DNA of 64,000 bases from Melioribacteraceae bacterium (lineage in GTDB: Bacteria > Bacteroidota > Ignavibacteria > Ignavibacteriales > Melioribacteraceae): NCBI GenBank assembly GCA_022181065.1, contig BQMY01000084.1, forward strand, positions 1-64,000. The letters are read 5' to 3'. Below the pieces are notes generated by a model, which saw only the letters and a program-made list of their open reading frames with translations, was not told where the DNA came from and made no database searches. The position numbers and the translations under genes are program-made. Positions 43,616 to 52,432 of this stretch are shown here, one piece after another (the first letter of the stretch is position 1; each line of letters starts with the position of its first letter).

Positions 43616-44887
43616 ATGGATGATAGTACCGTGTTTACGGAAAAAACTACAGATAGCGTGAGCAAAATATTTAACGTCGATGAAGTCCGGGCGGATTTTC
43701 CGATTCTATCTCGCATGGTTAAGGAAAAACCTCTGGTTTATCTTGATAATGCCGCTACGACTCAAAAACCTCAAGCGGTAATTGATTCTATTGTGCATTA
43801 CTACACTTATGAAAACGCGAATATACATCGTGGTTTGCATTTTTTAAGTGAACTTGCCACAGAATCTTACGAAAACGCCCGACTCAAGGTTAAAGAGTTT
43901 ATCAATGCGATGAGCGCTTCGGAAATAGTATTTGTCCGTGGTGCTACAGAGGCGATAAACCTCGTTGCCAGCTCGTTGTGCAGGGCTAATTACTTCGGGG
44001 ATGGAGATGAAATTATCCTCACCGAAATGGAACACCACGCTAATATAGTGCCCTGGCAATTACTTTGTGAGCGTAAAAACCTTAAAATCAGGGTTATTCC
44101 GATCGACGATAACGGCGATCTTGATATGGACACATTTAAGAGTATGGTGAATGAAAAAACCAAACTTGTTTCTGTTGTTCATATTTCAAACTCACTCGGT
44201 ACTATCAATCCGGTCAAAGAGATTATAAACTATTCACATGAACACGATATTCCGGTGTTACTTGATGGCTCACAGTCAACACCACACATAAAGGTTGATG
44301 TTCAGGAATTGGACTGCGATTATTTTGTATTCTCAGGACATAAAGTTTTCGCGCCAACCGGTATTGGGGTCTTATACGGAAAGACTTTCCGACTCGATGA
44401 TCTTCCACCTTATCAGGGAGGAGGAGACATGATCAGGAAAGTTACTTTTGAGGAGACTACTTTTAACGATCTACCCCATAAATTCGAAGCTGGTACTCCG
44501 AATATTGAAGGTGGCATCGCCCTCGGAACCGCAATTGATTATCTCAGTCAATTCGATAGGGAAGTGTTATCCAATTATGAGGATAAACTACTCAAATACG
44601 CTACCGCGAAACTTTCTGAAATTGACGGTCTAAAAATAATTGGTACGGCAAAAGAAAAGGCAAGTGTTGTTTCCTTCATAATTGAGGGTATCCATCCCTA
44701 CGATATTGGTACATTGCTCGATACGTATGGTATTGCAATTCGTACCGGTCATCATTGCACACAGCCAATTATGCAGCGATACAAATTACCTGCCACCGCA
44801 CGTGCTTCATTTACTTTTTATAACACACTTGAAGAAGTTGACCGACTCGTTGAGGGACTTCTCAGGGTAAAGAAAATGTTTAGTTGA
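43616..44887 (+). CDS. sufS: Cysteine desulfurase SufS
   Basis: 423 residues of fold-type I PLP enzyme, type II desulfurase. PLP lysine is K243 in SGHKVFAPTGIG; the catalytic Cys is C381 in RTGHHCTQP. LDNAATTQKP opens the core. A 25-residue N-terminal extension precedes the family start. SufS mobilises sulfur from cysteine for cluster assembly, and in type II enzymes needs a SufE or SufU acceptor. Neither is in this operon, which instead holds a SufT-like and a bacilliredoxin-like gene. Confidence 0.95.
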   Translation: MDDSTVFTEKTTDSVSKIFNVDEVRADFPILSRMVKEKPLVYLDNAATTQKPQAVIDSIVHYYTYENANIHRGLHFLSELATESYENARLKVKEFINAMSASEIVFVRGATEAINLVASSLCRANYFGDGDEIILTEMEHHANIVPWQLLCERKNLKIRVIPIDDNGDLDMDTFKSMVNEKTKLVSVVHISNSLGTINPVKEIINYSHEHDIPVLLDGSQSTPHIKVDVQELDCDYFVFSGHKVFAPTGIGVLYGKTFRLDDLPPYQGGGDMIRKVTFEETTFNDLPHKFEAGTPNIEGGIALGTAIDYLSQFDREVLSNYEDKLLKYATAKLSEIDGLKIIGTAKEKASVVSFIIEGIHPYDIGTLLDTYGIAIRTGHHCTQPIMQRYKLPATARASFTFYNTLEEVDRLVEGLLRVKKMFS

Positions 44888-44898
44888 ATGGAATTGTT

Positions 44899-45213
44899 AT
44901 GAGTGACAAAGGAAAACTGGAACAGGATATAATAAAAAATCTTAAATCGGTTTATGACCCTGAAATTCCGGTAGATATATATGAGCTCGGATTAATTTAC
45001 GAGATTCAGATTGATGAGAATGATAATGTCTATGTCAAGATGACTTTAACTTCGCCCGCATGCCCGGTTGCCGGTTCTCTGCCTGGTGAAGTAAAACAAA
45101 AAGTTGAAGCGGTTCACGGTGTGAATGAAGTATTTGTTGATTTAGTGTTCGAGCCCCCGTGGGATAAGGACATGATGTCTGAAGAAGCAAAGTTTCAATT
45201 AGGATTTATTTAA
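44899..45213 (+). CDS. sufT: SufT-like MIP18/DUF59 protein
   Basis: 104 residues from ATG 44899. The DUF59/MIP18 core is complete: YDPEIPVDIYELGLIYEIQ, MTLTSPACPVAG with the conserved Cys, and VFEPPWDKDMMSEEAKFQLGF. Such proteins help mature Fe-S proteins and are found in suf operons, where they are called SufT. Start choice: an in-frame TTG at 44884 overlaps the sufS stop and lacks a better ribosome-binding site. It follows sufS by 11 bases, supporting co-translation with the desulfurase. Confidence 0.88.
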   Translation: MSDKGKLEQDIIKNLKSVYDPEIPVDIYELGLIYEIQIDENDNVYVKMTLTSPACPVAGSLPGEVKQKVEAVHGVNEVFVDLVFEPPWDKDMMSEEAKFQLGFI

Positions 45214-45236
45214 TCTTTTAATCAAAAGGTATTTTT

Positions 45237-45785
45237 ATGCTAAACGCAAAAATGAGACCTCCTATCTATGATCCCGAAGCGGTACAACCAATGAGGGATG
45301 AATTATTATATGTGGGTTTTGAAGAAGTGGTAACCCCACAGTTGGTCGAAGATAGATTAAGTTTGGAAGACGATAAAATTAGTCTTGTAATGATAAATTC
45401 AGTTTGCGGGTGTGCTGCTGGCAGCGCGCGTCCCGGAGTAACTCATGCTGTTATGAATGAAGTTATTCCTGACAGATTGCTTACCTCGTTTGCGGGGCAG
45501 GACAGGGATGCTGTTGATCATCTAAGAAATGAGTTTTTAGGCGGATTTCCTCCTTCTTCACCTTCGATGGCGCTAATTAAAAACAAAGAAGTAGTTTTTA
45601 TGCTTCCGCGTCATCATATTGAAGGCAGAACTCCACAGCAGATCGCTGAAGTACTTGCTGATCAGTTTAATCAGCATTGTACGAAAAAAGGTCCTGTAAT
45701 TTCTGAGGAAGCTTATGCGAAATTAGTACATGCGCGAGCTTGCGGTTCGAAAATCCCTTTGAATGAAACAAAGGATAGTGAGTAA
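45237..45785 (+). CDS. BrxA/BrxB (DUF1094) bacilliredoxin-family protein
   Basis: 182 residues. The domain has the CGC motif (C57-G58-C59) in INSVCGCAAGSARPGV, with FAGQDRDAVDHLRNEFLGGFPPSSPS and FMLPRHHIEGR around it, the fixed pattern of the YphP/YqiW group. In Bacillus these proteins remove bacillithiol from S-bacillithiolated proteins. A 30-residue C-terminal tail with one more Cys (HARACGSK) exceeds the usual length of about 145. Its place between sufT and rrf2 suggests a role in thiol or sulfur handling during cluster assembly, which is inference. Bacillithiol synthesis genes are not in the window. Confidence 0.85.
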   Translation: MLNAKMRPPIYDPEAVQPMRDELLYVGFEEVVTPQLVEDRLSLEDDKISLVMINSVCGCAAGSARPGVTHAVMNEVIPDRLLTSFAGQDRDAVDHLRNEFLGGFPPSSPSMALIKNKEVVFMLPRHHIEGRTPQQIAEVLADQFNQHCTKKGPVISEEAYAKLVHARACGSKIPLNETKDSE

Positions 45786-45788
45786 CAA

Positions 45789-46250
45789 ATGAAATTCAGT
45801 GCCCAGGAAGAATATGGATTGAGATGCCTCATAAGCATTGCCAGGGAATATGGTAATCGGGGTGTCACTATTCCCGAAATAAGTGAAATCGAAAGGATTT
45901 CTCAACATAATGTCGCAAAATTGTTGAGAGTTCTCAGACTGGGTGGTTTCCTTGAAAGTGAACGGGGACAAGCAGGCGGGTACACGTTATCCAAATCGCC
46001 TGAAAAAATCCCTGTTAGCGAAGTTCTTGCTGTGCTTGGCGGAAGATTGTTCGATGATTCATTCTGCAAGTCGCATACCGGCACTGTTTCTATCTGTACA
46101 AATTCCTCGGATTGTTCTGTTCGTTCGTTATGGCGAATAATTCAGGAAGCAGTTGACAAGGTTTTGGAAAATTTGACCTTGCGGGATCTGATGCAATCTG
46201 AAGATGAGTTTTTTGCGCTTGTAAATAATAATTTTGAAAGTGTAAAATAA
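45789..46250 (+). CDS. Rrf2-family Fe-S responsive transcriptional regulator
   Basis: 153 residues. The N-terminal winged helix is typical: FSAQEEYGLRCLISIA, ISEIERISQHNVAKLLRVLR as recognition helix region, GGYTLSKSPEKIPVSEVL. Three cysteines lie at C93, C103 and C109 (FCKSH, ICTNSSDC), followed by SVRSLW; this is the IscR arrangement except that the first gap is nine residues, longer than in IscR. They could bind a [2Fe-2S] cluster. Position at the end of the suf operon suggests feedback control of it, as IscR does for isc in proteobacteria. A strong terminator follows. Confidence 0.88.
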   Translation: MKFSAQEEYGLRCLISIAREYGNRGVTIPEISEIERISQHNVAKLLRVLRLGGFLESERGQAGGYTLSKSPEKIPVSEVLAVLGGRLFDDSFCKSHTGTVSICTNSSDCSVRSLWRIIQEAVDKVLENLTLRDLMQSEDEFFALVNNNFESVK

Positions 46251-46254
46251 TGTC

Positions 46255-46289
46255 AAAACCCCTTCCGGTTAAACCGAAAGGGGTTTTTT
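46255..46289. terminator. Bidirectional terminator between the suf operon and the porin gene
   Basis: AAAACCCCTT (46255-46264) pairs with AAGGGGTTTT (46278-46287), extended inward by CCGGTT/AACCG with one mismatch. The T tract on plus and A tract on plus serve rrf2 and the nrf-porin operon respectively. Confidence 0.85.
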
Positions 46290-46309
46290 GAAAACAAATT
46301 AATTGTTTA

Positions 46310-47521
46310 TTAGAAAGTTACCGTAGTCATGAAATATGACCAGTATGAAACATCCTCGCCACGTGTCTCCTTGAATATATCTCCCGCGGAGAAGAAAGAA
46401 AACCCGGTAGTAAAGCTAATATTATCTTTGTAAGCGTATTTTGCGGTTAGATCAATTTCAGTTCCGAATGAAGTGGATGTGTCACCATTCAACAGAGTAT
46501 AATCTTCCACAGAACTGAAAAGGTGGAATGCCGCGTTTAAGCCAACTTTTTTATGCGGAGCCATACCCGCTTTTACATGGATATCAGTTAAACCCAATCC
46601 GAAAGTACTGGCAGGAATATTAATGAAGTAGTCCATGAAACCATAAAACTTGTGGTTTGTTGCATATAGGGTATTAAACGCTCCATATTCGCTATCAGCG
46701 GCATCTTTGTCGCCGGAAAGCATTTCAAATCCGGCTTTAAGATAAGGATTGTAATCGGAATTAAATTTATAACCGACATTAGCAGTCAGCATTAGCGCTG
46801 CGATATCGAGTTCAGTTGCTACCGGTGTGATTTTCCCAAACTGGTATGCGCCTTCAGCTTCAATAGCCAAACCTTCTATATTTGCGTTTATTAGAGCGCC
46901 AAGAGTACCTCTGGATAGATTTTCAGAAGGAACGGTATTCTGGAAGTAGAAAAATGGTTGAAGAGTTATATTTTTTGATACCATCCATTTTGCGTGTAAA
47001 CCGGTAAAGGCGTAATCGGCTGTATCACCTGGATTAAAATTCTCTCGTTCCTGAAAAGAGAAGAAATCAATAGTGGAGTTTTTCATTTTTAATGTTACAA
47101 TTCCACCATCAAAACTGCGACCCACATTGTGCCATCCAACAGCACCGACTAATCTCTGTGTGCCGTATATAACTTCCATACGTCCGCCTTTAACATCAAG
47201 CGGTAAACCAAACAAATCGTTTATCTTGAAATAAGCCTGGTGAAGATCAACATTTTTAAGATCATTCATCGTACCCATTTCCTGACCATAATAACGGCTA
47301 TCCTGCAGCTGAATATAGGCTTCAATACCGGATTTATTAGCGAAACTTGCTCCGATACGTGTACGCAAAAGTGTGAAACCTGATGGGTCGTTATCATTGT
47401 TAAAGTCTTTGTTATCAAGTTCTGCGCGTACTCTAACTTGTGCGTCAAAATTCACATCTGTCTGAGCAATTAACATACTGCTCATAAAAAGAATTGAAAG
47501 AATAATTGCTAGTTTTTTCAT
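46310..47521 (-). CDS. Outer-membrane porin-like barrel (alginate-export-like family)
   Basis: 403 residues with a signal peptide (MKKLAIILSILFMSSMLIA before QTDV). It forms a run of beta strands with aromatic girdle residues (FTLLRTRIGASF, EAYIQLQDSRYYG, AYFKINDLFGLPLDVKGGRM, YWSYFMTTVTF) and a terminal Phe. FxLRTRxG and the RMEVIYGTQR strand resemble alginate_exp-type porins. The start is 8 bases after the nrfA stop, so it is likely part of the nrfHA transcript and may bring nitrite or another substrate into the periplasm. Selectivity cannot be read from sequence. Confidence 0.72.
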   Translation of the reverse strand: MKKLAIILSILFMSSMLIAQTDVNFDAQVRVRAELDNKDFNNDNDPSGFTLLRTRIGASFANKSGIEAYIQLQDSRYYGQEMGTMNDLKNVDLHQAYFKINDLFGLPLDVKGGRMEVIYGTQRLVGAVGWHNVGRSFDGGIVTLKMKNSTIDFFSFQERENFNPGDTADYAFTGLHAKWMVSKNITLQPFFYFQNTVPSENLSRGTLGALINANIEGLAIEAEGAYQFGKITPVATELDIAALMLTANVGYKFNSDYNPYLKAGFEMLSGDKDAADSEYGAFNTLYATNHKFYGFMDYFINIPASTFGLGLTDIHVKAGMAPHKKVGLNAAFHLFSSVEDYTLLNGDTSTSFGTEIDLTAKYAYKDNISFTTGFSFFSAGDIFKETRGEDVSYWSYFMTTVTF

Positions 47522-47529
47522 TTTTCACC

Positions 47530-49008
47530 CTATTTAGAATATTCCATGAGAGTACCCTGACGTTCTTTGGCTTTTTTATCCCATTCAACGGCAGTTGTTT
47601 TTAGAAAATCTTGTTTGTCTTTATTAAGGAAATCCATATCCAGACCAATGACGGCCTGCGCCTTTTCTTTTGTTGAAATATCCGGAAGTTTAACGGGATA
47701 ATCAACACCAAGCTTCACTAAAATCAGGGCAATTTCTTTTCTCGCTTTTCCAGCTTTATCAAGGGAAGTACCTATAACTCTTAGTGCCTCTACCGGGGCG
47801 TGGAAACCAAGACCATTTGCGGCAGCAACCCAGTCCCATCTCCATTGAGCGTGGCGAATAAGAGTCAGAACAGGTTTCATTTCTTCTTCGGTAGCACCGT
47901 TATCCCATGCCATTTTTGCTTCGAGATGAGCAGCTGCTAACGCTTTTTCCGTTAATCTTCTCAATTCTTCGAGTCTATCCTGTCTGTCGTAAACATCCTG
48001 AATAAGGGTACGGGCGTTTTCACGGTGACAAACCTGGCATGAGTTTTCGATGTTATTGAGAGGGCTTTGAATATGGTGATCTGTAAATTTCACACCACCT
48101 TCAGTTTTGTATGGCATATGGCAGTCAGCACAAGAAACACCGCGTTTAGCGTGGATACCGGTCATGAACAATTCATAATCAGGGTGCTGTGCTTTAAGCA
48201 TAGGAGTTTTACTAAGTTTATGAGTCCAATCTTTAAATTCCATTTCATCGTAATATTCTTCCATTGCGTCGGCGCTAAAACCTTTATCCCACGGGAAAGT
48301 AAGGTATTTGCCATCACCTTTGAAATAATATTCAACATGGCACTGCGCGCATACAAGAGAACGCATTTCGTTGCGAGAAAACTGACTCATATCCTTACCC
48401 TGGCGTTCAAAAGCCTCTACGAGCGCGGGTCTGCTTATTTTTAGAGCCATCGTTTCGTTATCATGGCAATCCTGACAACCGATTGGGTTGACAACATCAT
48501 GCCCTTTATCGATCCATTTACCTTCGTAAAATTCTGCTACACCAATTTCTTCCATAACACGAGGTACATCAGGACTTTTACAAGTCCAGCAAGTTGCGGG
48601 CATGGGACTTACTTCGTTCCCGCCAGTTCTAAGTGTGTTGCGGATATCTTCAATAGCGTAAGCATGACCTCTACCCTGATTATAATCTTTCGAGAAACCG
48701 TAACCTGCCCACATTACAACAAGTTCGGGATATTTTTCCAGATAGTCGATCATTTTCGCGCCACCGTGGTTGCTGGCGAAATCTGTATCAAGGGTTTTCA
48801 TATAAGTTTCATATTCACGAGGAAAGTTAGCACCCCAAACTTCATTTCTTGCTTCCCCGTCAGGGATTGGTTTAACCATTTGTAAGGAATAAGTTTCACT
48901 TTTTCTTTCAAGAATGGAAGAAAGAAATAATCCGAGCAGAAAAACAGCTACTGTCGCGATTATAAAAACTGATCGGTAAATCCAGGGATTTTTTCCATTA
49001 TCACTCAT
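47530..49008 (-). CDS. nrfA: Ammonia-forming pentaheme cytochrome c nitrite reductase catalytic subunit
   Basis: 492 residues. An N-terminal hydrophobic segment (about 12-31) acts as export signal or anchor. Five heme-binding sites are seen: CWTCK (140-144), whose lysine ligand marks the catalytic heme of NrfA, then CQDCH (178), CAQCH (220), CADCH (293) and CQVCH (324). The enzyme reduces nitrite to ammonium with six electrons in the periplasm. A Y and two basic residues near the active heme are expected; Y is seen after CAQCH in VEYYFK. nrfH lies 21 bases upstream and supplies electrons from menaquinol. Confidence 0.96.
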   Translation of the reverse strand: MSDNGKNPWIYRSVFIIATVAVFLLGLFLSSILERKSETYSLQMVKPIPDGEARNEVWGANFPREYETYMKTLDTDFASNHGGAKMIDYLEKYPELVVMWAGYGFSKDYNQGRGHAYAIEDIRNTLRTGGNEVSPMPATCWTCKSPDVPRVMEEIGVAEFYEGKWIDKGHDVVNPIGCQDCHDNETMALKISRPALVEAFERQGKDMSQFSRNEMRSLVCAQCHVEYYFKGDGKYLTFPWDKGFSADAMEEYYDEMEFKDWTHKLSKTPMLKAQHPDYELFMTGIHAKRGVSCADCHMPYKTEGGVKFTDHHIQSPLNNIENSCQVCHRENARTLIQDVYDRQDRLEELRRLTEKALAAAHLEAKMAWDNGATEEEMKPVLTLIRHAQWRWDWVAAANGLGFHAPVEALRVIGTSLDKAGKARKEIALILVKLGVDYPVKLPDISTKEKAQAVIGLDMDFLNKDKQDFLKTTAVEWDKKAKERQGTLMEYSK

Positions 49009-49029
49009 TTGATCCTCAGTTAATTATTT

Positions 49030-49599
49030 TTAATTTTTTTTCAATTTTGGCGCTGATACATAAGGTACAGAAGAAAGAGAGTTTACTCTTCCGTGTGGAA
49101 CATGTCTGTGACAATCCCAGCAATATCTGTCTCCCTCATCGATGATATTCGAATTACTGATCGCTCTGACCGCAATCGGGTGAATATTGTTTTCATGACA
49201 TCTGATACAGTTATCCTGTACCGCTCGTTTACCGGCATCTTTGATCTGGATAACCTGATCTTCAAGTCGTAATGTAAAATAAGTTGCGTGACGTAAACCA
49301 TCACTCGCTTTGAACATGTACTTACTCACAATGTTATCCTGCGGAACATGACAATCATTACAAGTAGCCCTGTTTGCGTGGCTGCTTCGTTCCCACGTTA
49401 AGTACTGAGGAGTCATTACATGACAATTAATACAAGTTTCCGGATCATCCGATAAATATGATACCGCATTGGAAACATAGAAGATATTGATTGCCAAACC
49501 AACGAGAGCACCTAACATAATCGCGGCTGCCAGCTTGAGTTTTCCGGGGGGAAACAAGTTAAAGAAAGAGAACCTGCCCGGTGTGTTGCTATCCTTCAT
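49030..49599 (-). CDS. nrfH: Tetraheme quinol dehydrogenase subunit NrfH
   Basis: 189 residues of the NapC/NirT/NrfH family. One N-terminal membrane helix (about 21-42, LKLAAAIMLGALVGLAINIF) and four CxxCH sites: CINCH (56), CNDCH (80), CIRCH (131) and CWDCH (160). HVMTPQYLTWERSSHA after the first site fits the methionine-ligated heme near the quinol site. It oxidises menaquinol and passes electrons to NrfA, with which it forms a complex on the periplasmic face. It begins the nrfH-nrfA-porin run; 272 AT-rich bases without a recognised gene separate it from the next gene. Confidence 0.95.
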   Translation of the reverse strand: MKDSNTPGRFSFFNLFPPGKLKLAAAIMLGALVGLAINIFYVSNAVSYLSDDPETCINCHVMTPQYLTWERSSHANRATCNDCHVPQDNIVSKYMFKASDGLRHATYFTLRLEDQVIQIKDAGKRAVQDNCIRCHENNIHPIAVRAISNSNIIDEGDRYCWDCHRHVPHGRVNSLSSVPYVSAPKLKKN

Positions 49600-49871
49600 T
49601 TTTACTCCTTTTTATTCGGAGATATTATCAGAAAAAATAATCTTAATAAAAATGCAGCCGATAGATACAATTGGCTAACATTTTGTATATGTAATTATAA
49701 TTCAAGAAATCAATATTCGCAAGAATAAAATCAGAATAATAATTCTTTTTATAGATTTAACGTTTATAAATGTGAAATATTATCGCATCTAATTCAGAAA
49801 ACTCTAAAACGAATTATCGTCTAAAATGTTTTATGAATATAAAATAAAATAAAGTGAGTAGCAAGAAGGAT

Positions 49872-50780
49872 TCAGATCAGTTTAGCGCGTTTTTTGAAAT
49901 AATTCAATAATGCTTTGTCGAATGGTGTGTCAGTAGTGATAAGGTTGTATTCAATGGCTGAATTACGGCATTCTGTTTTAAGCTTTTCGAGAAATAATTG
50001 CATCGATTCCTGATAAGCTTTTTGGATTTGTCCCGGTTGAGTTGTCATCTCCTCACCTGTTTCCATATCCACAAATACTGAATCAGACCCGAAAGCGAAA
50101 CTTCTTTCAATAGGGTCAAGCAACTGAAATACAATTATTTCATTTTTTTTGTAGTGGAAACGTTTGAGTGCAGAAATAACTTCTTCCGGTTTATCAAAAA
50201 AATCTGAAATAACCACAACCAATCCACGTCTTTTAATCTTTTCGGAGATTGTGTTAAGGCATACTGCGGTATTTGTCTTATTGGATGGTTCAATATCCGA
50301 AATAACGCTTAACAGCTGCGAGAGATAAGTTCTGTGAGATTTGGGTGGCAAGTATGATTCGATTTTATCTGAGTAAAGTACAAGTCCCGATGCATCCTGT
50401 TGCTGAATCATAAGGTACATAAGAGAAGCAGCGAGGATTCCTCCATATTCGAGCTTTGATATGCTGCCTGTGTGTTTGAACGCCATCGATCTGCTTTTAT
50501 CAAGAAGTACGTGAGATACAAGGTTAGTTTCTTCTTCGTATTGTTTTACGAAAAAACGTTCACTTTTGGCGTAAACTTTCCAGTCAATATTTTTGATAGG
50601 ATCCCCCTGCATATAAGGACGGTGTTCGCTGAACTCAACACTGAAACCATGGTAGGGACTTTTATGCAAACCAACCATAAAGCCCTCAACCACCATTTTT
50701 GCCTTTAGTTCAATGGTATTAAGTTTGGATACTACCGCGGGGTCGAGATAATTTTTATATGAGGTGTCTTGTAATTCCAC
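49872..50780 (-). CDS. DUF58-domain protein (VWA-like, MoxR-associated family)
   Basis: 302 residues. The central signature HRPYMQGDPIKNIDWKVYAKS and ETNLVSHVLLDKSRSM define DUF58; DKSRSM resembles a MIDAS-like metal site (D-x-S-x-S). In many genomes such genes lie with MoxR-type ATPase and BatA/BatB genes, but here only a lipoprotein gene adjoins. GTG is the start, overlapping the lipoprotein stop as TAGTG. No membrane segment. Function is unknown; a chaperone-like or envelope-assembly role is suggested by the family. Confidence 0.85.
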   Translation of the reverse strand: MELQDTSYKNYLDPAVVSKLNTIELKAKMVVEGFMVGLHKSPYHGFSVEFSEHRPYMQGDPIKNIDWKVYAKSERFFVKQYEEETNLVSHVLLDKSRSMAFKHTGSISKLEYGGILAASLMYLMIQQQDASGLVLYSDKIESYLPPKSHRTYLSQLLSVISDIEPSNKTNTAVCLNTISEKIKRRGLVVVISDFFDKPEEVISALKRFHYKKNEIIVFQLLDPIERSFAFGSDSVFVDMETGEEMTTQPGQIQKAYQESMQLFLEKLKTECRNSAIEYNLITTDTPFDKALLNYFKKRAKLI

Positions 50781-51289
50781 TAATCATTTACGCTGAGCTT
50801 TTTCTTCAGAATTTCTTCAGGATCAAGACCTATATGGTCAAGTTCTTCTTTAGCCGATGACGCAAGTTCACTGGAAGGATATTTTTCCAGAAATTCGCGA
50901 TAAATCGTTTTTGCTTCATCATAAGCTTTTAAATCATTCGCGAGAATAAATCCAACCATAAACATCGAGTTAGGGGCATTAACCGAATTGGGGAATTCCT
51001 TGTAAACTCTTGAATAATAAAGAATTGCCTTACGGAAAGATTCTTCGGCGGATAAGTTTTTAATTACTCTTCCGTGGTACAATTTACCAATTTCGAAGAT
51101 TGAATTTTCGGCAAATTCACTTTCAGGAAACTCTTTTAGTAATGTTTCAAATTCAACTAATGCTTCGCTGTAACTTTCTGTTTTTATTAACTGAAGTCCG
51201 TTATCATAGTATTCTTTATCAGATTTTGAATCACAAGCTGTAAATATTAATGAAAAACCGAACAATAAAACAATTAACCACTGTTTCAT
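50780..51289 (-). CDS. Lipoprotein with TPR-like repeats (BamD/YbgF type)
   Basis: 169 residues. The lipobox FTAC gives lipidation at C19 after a hydrophobic signal. Residues 25-165 contain TPR-like helix pairs (YYDNGLQLIKTESYSEALVEF, LLKEFPESEFAENSIFEIGKLY, VYKEFPNSVNAPNSMFMVGF, IYREFLEKYPSSELASSAKEEL), a pattern seen in BamD-like and YbgF-like proteins. It is shorter than BamD (about 245), so the name is not applied. It overlaps the DUF58 start by one base and may be its lipid-anchored partner. Confidence 0.7.
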   Translation of the reverse strand: MKQWLIVLLFGFSLIFTACDSKSDKEYYDNGLQLIKTESYSEALVEFETLLKEFPESEFAENSIFEIGKLYHGRVIKNLSAEESFRKAILYYSRVYKEFPNSVNAPNSMFMVGFILANDLKAYDEAKTIYREFLEKYPSSELASSAKEELDHIGLDPEEILKKKLSVND

Positions 51290-51417
51290 ATTTATTTACC
51301 CAAATTTGATTAAGATAAAATACCCAGAGCAAGTAGTGAAAATAGTTAAAAAAGATTAAAAAAAATAGGTCTATTTCATATACGCATTAAACCGGGAAGA
51401 GGGTTAAAAGTTTCAAT

Positions 51418-52431
51418 TTAGACCGGATCGCCTTTAGTTGTCGCGATTTTTCTTCCGGAAGTTTCAATTAAACTTTCAAGTTTGTGCGGATCGGGAGAAT
51501 AGTCAGAGATTATATTTTTATCCAGGCTATATTTTTCATTGGTTGAAATTGTTGACGTAAGATCGGATAATATAACATTTGCGCCACAATTAAGTCCGTC
51601 AATACAACCATTTTCTGAAATTTTGTTCAATGCCGTTGAGGAGACGATATGAGTTTGTGGCATTGCAAGACGGGCAACGGCTAATGTTTTGAGCGCCATA
51701 CCGAGTGATGCCGTCGGCATATTCTGGTATGGAGTAAAGGGTGAGGGTACAAAAGGAGAAAAAGATGCGATATCGGCATCCAGTTCTCGGACAAGCAATA
51801 TATCATCAGCAATATCCTCCACACTCTGTTTTGGAAGACCTACAATACTACCGGACCCAACACGGTAACCTATGCGCTTTAAGAATCTGAGGTGTTGGAT
51901 CCGGTCTTGTAAAACAGTTTTTTCATTATATATGTTATACAGTTCGGGGTTTGAGCTTTCGAATTTGAGTATATACCTGTCAGCCCCTGCGATCTTCCAG
52001 GTTCTATACTCGTCAAAACCTCTGGCGCCCAAACTTAATGTAACGGCAACATCGGCAAACTGTTTTATTGTGTAAACTATATATGCAATGATATCAGTAT
52101 CATAGTAAGAATCTTCGCCGGAAGAGAGGACAATGGTTTTATATCCAGCGTTCGAGAGTTTTTTCGCTGCAAGTATTATTTCTTCAGCACTCATTCTGTA
52201 GCGATCAACGGAGAAATTTTCTTCACGCATCGAACAATAAAGGCAATTCTGCTCGCAGTAGTTTGAGAAAATTATTACTCCTCTAAGATGAACATCGTCA
52301 CCGATATACTTCTTCCTGAGCGAATCAGCTTTTTTGAAAAGCGGCTCTGTGAGTCCCTCTTCAGTATTGAGCAATTCGATTATCTCTTCACGCGAGAGTT
52401 GTTTTTCGGTATTTTGTAAACTATGTGGCAT
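51418..52431 (-). CDS. hydE: [FeFe]-hydrogenase H-cluster maturation radical SAM protein HydE
   Basis: 337 residues from ATG 52431. The radical SAM cluster is C59, C63, C66 in NYCEQNCLYC. The HydE pattern follows: REENFSVDRYRMSAEEII, VLSSGEDSYYD, SLGARGFDEYRTWKIAGADRYILKFE, VGLPKQSVEDIADDI and SPFTPYQ. HydE makes part of the H-cluster organometallic precursor with HydG and HydF. The start is one base after the hydG stop. hydF and hydrogenase genes are not in the window. A longer TTG-started form would lie inside hydG and has no better ribosome-binding site. Confidence 0.92.
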   Translation of the reverse strand: MPHSLQNTEKQLSREEIIELLNTEEGLTEPLFKKADSLRKKYIGDDVHLRGVIIFSNYCEQNCLYCSMREENFSVDRYRMSAEEIILAAKKLSNAGYKTIVLSSGEDSYYDTDIIAYIVYTIKQFADVAVTLSLGARGFDEYRTWKIAGADRYILKFESSNPELYNIYNEKTVLQDRIQHLRFLKRIGYRVGSGSIVGLPKQSVEDIADDILLVRELDADIASFSPFVPSPFTPYQNMPTASLGMALKTLAVARLAMPQTHIVSSTALNKISENGCIDGLNCGANVILSDLTSTISTNEKYSLDKNIISDYSPDPHKLESLIETSGRKIATTKGDPV

Positions 52432-52432
52432 T

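Noticed and set aside
50780-51289. Naming the lipoprotein BamD
   Set aside because: It is about 75 residues shorter than typical BamD and sits with DUF58, not with Bam genes. Similarity is limited to TPR pattern and lipobox.
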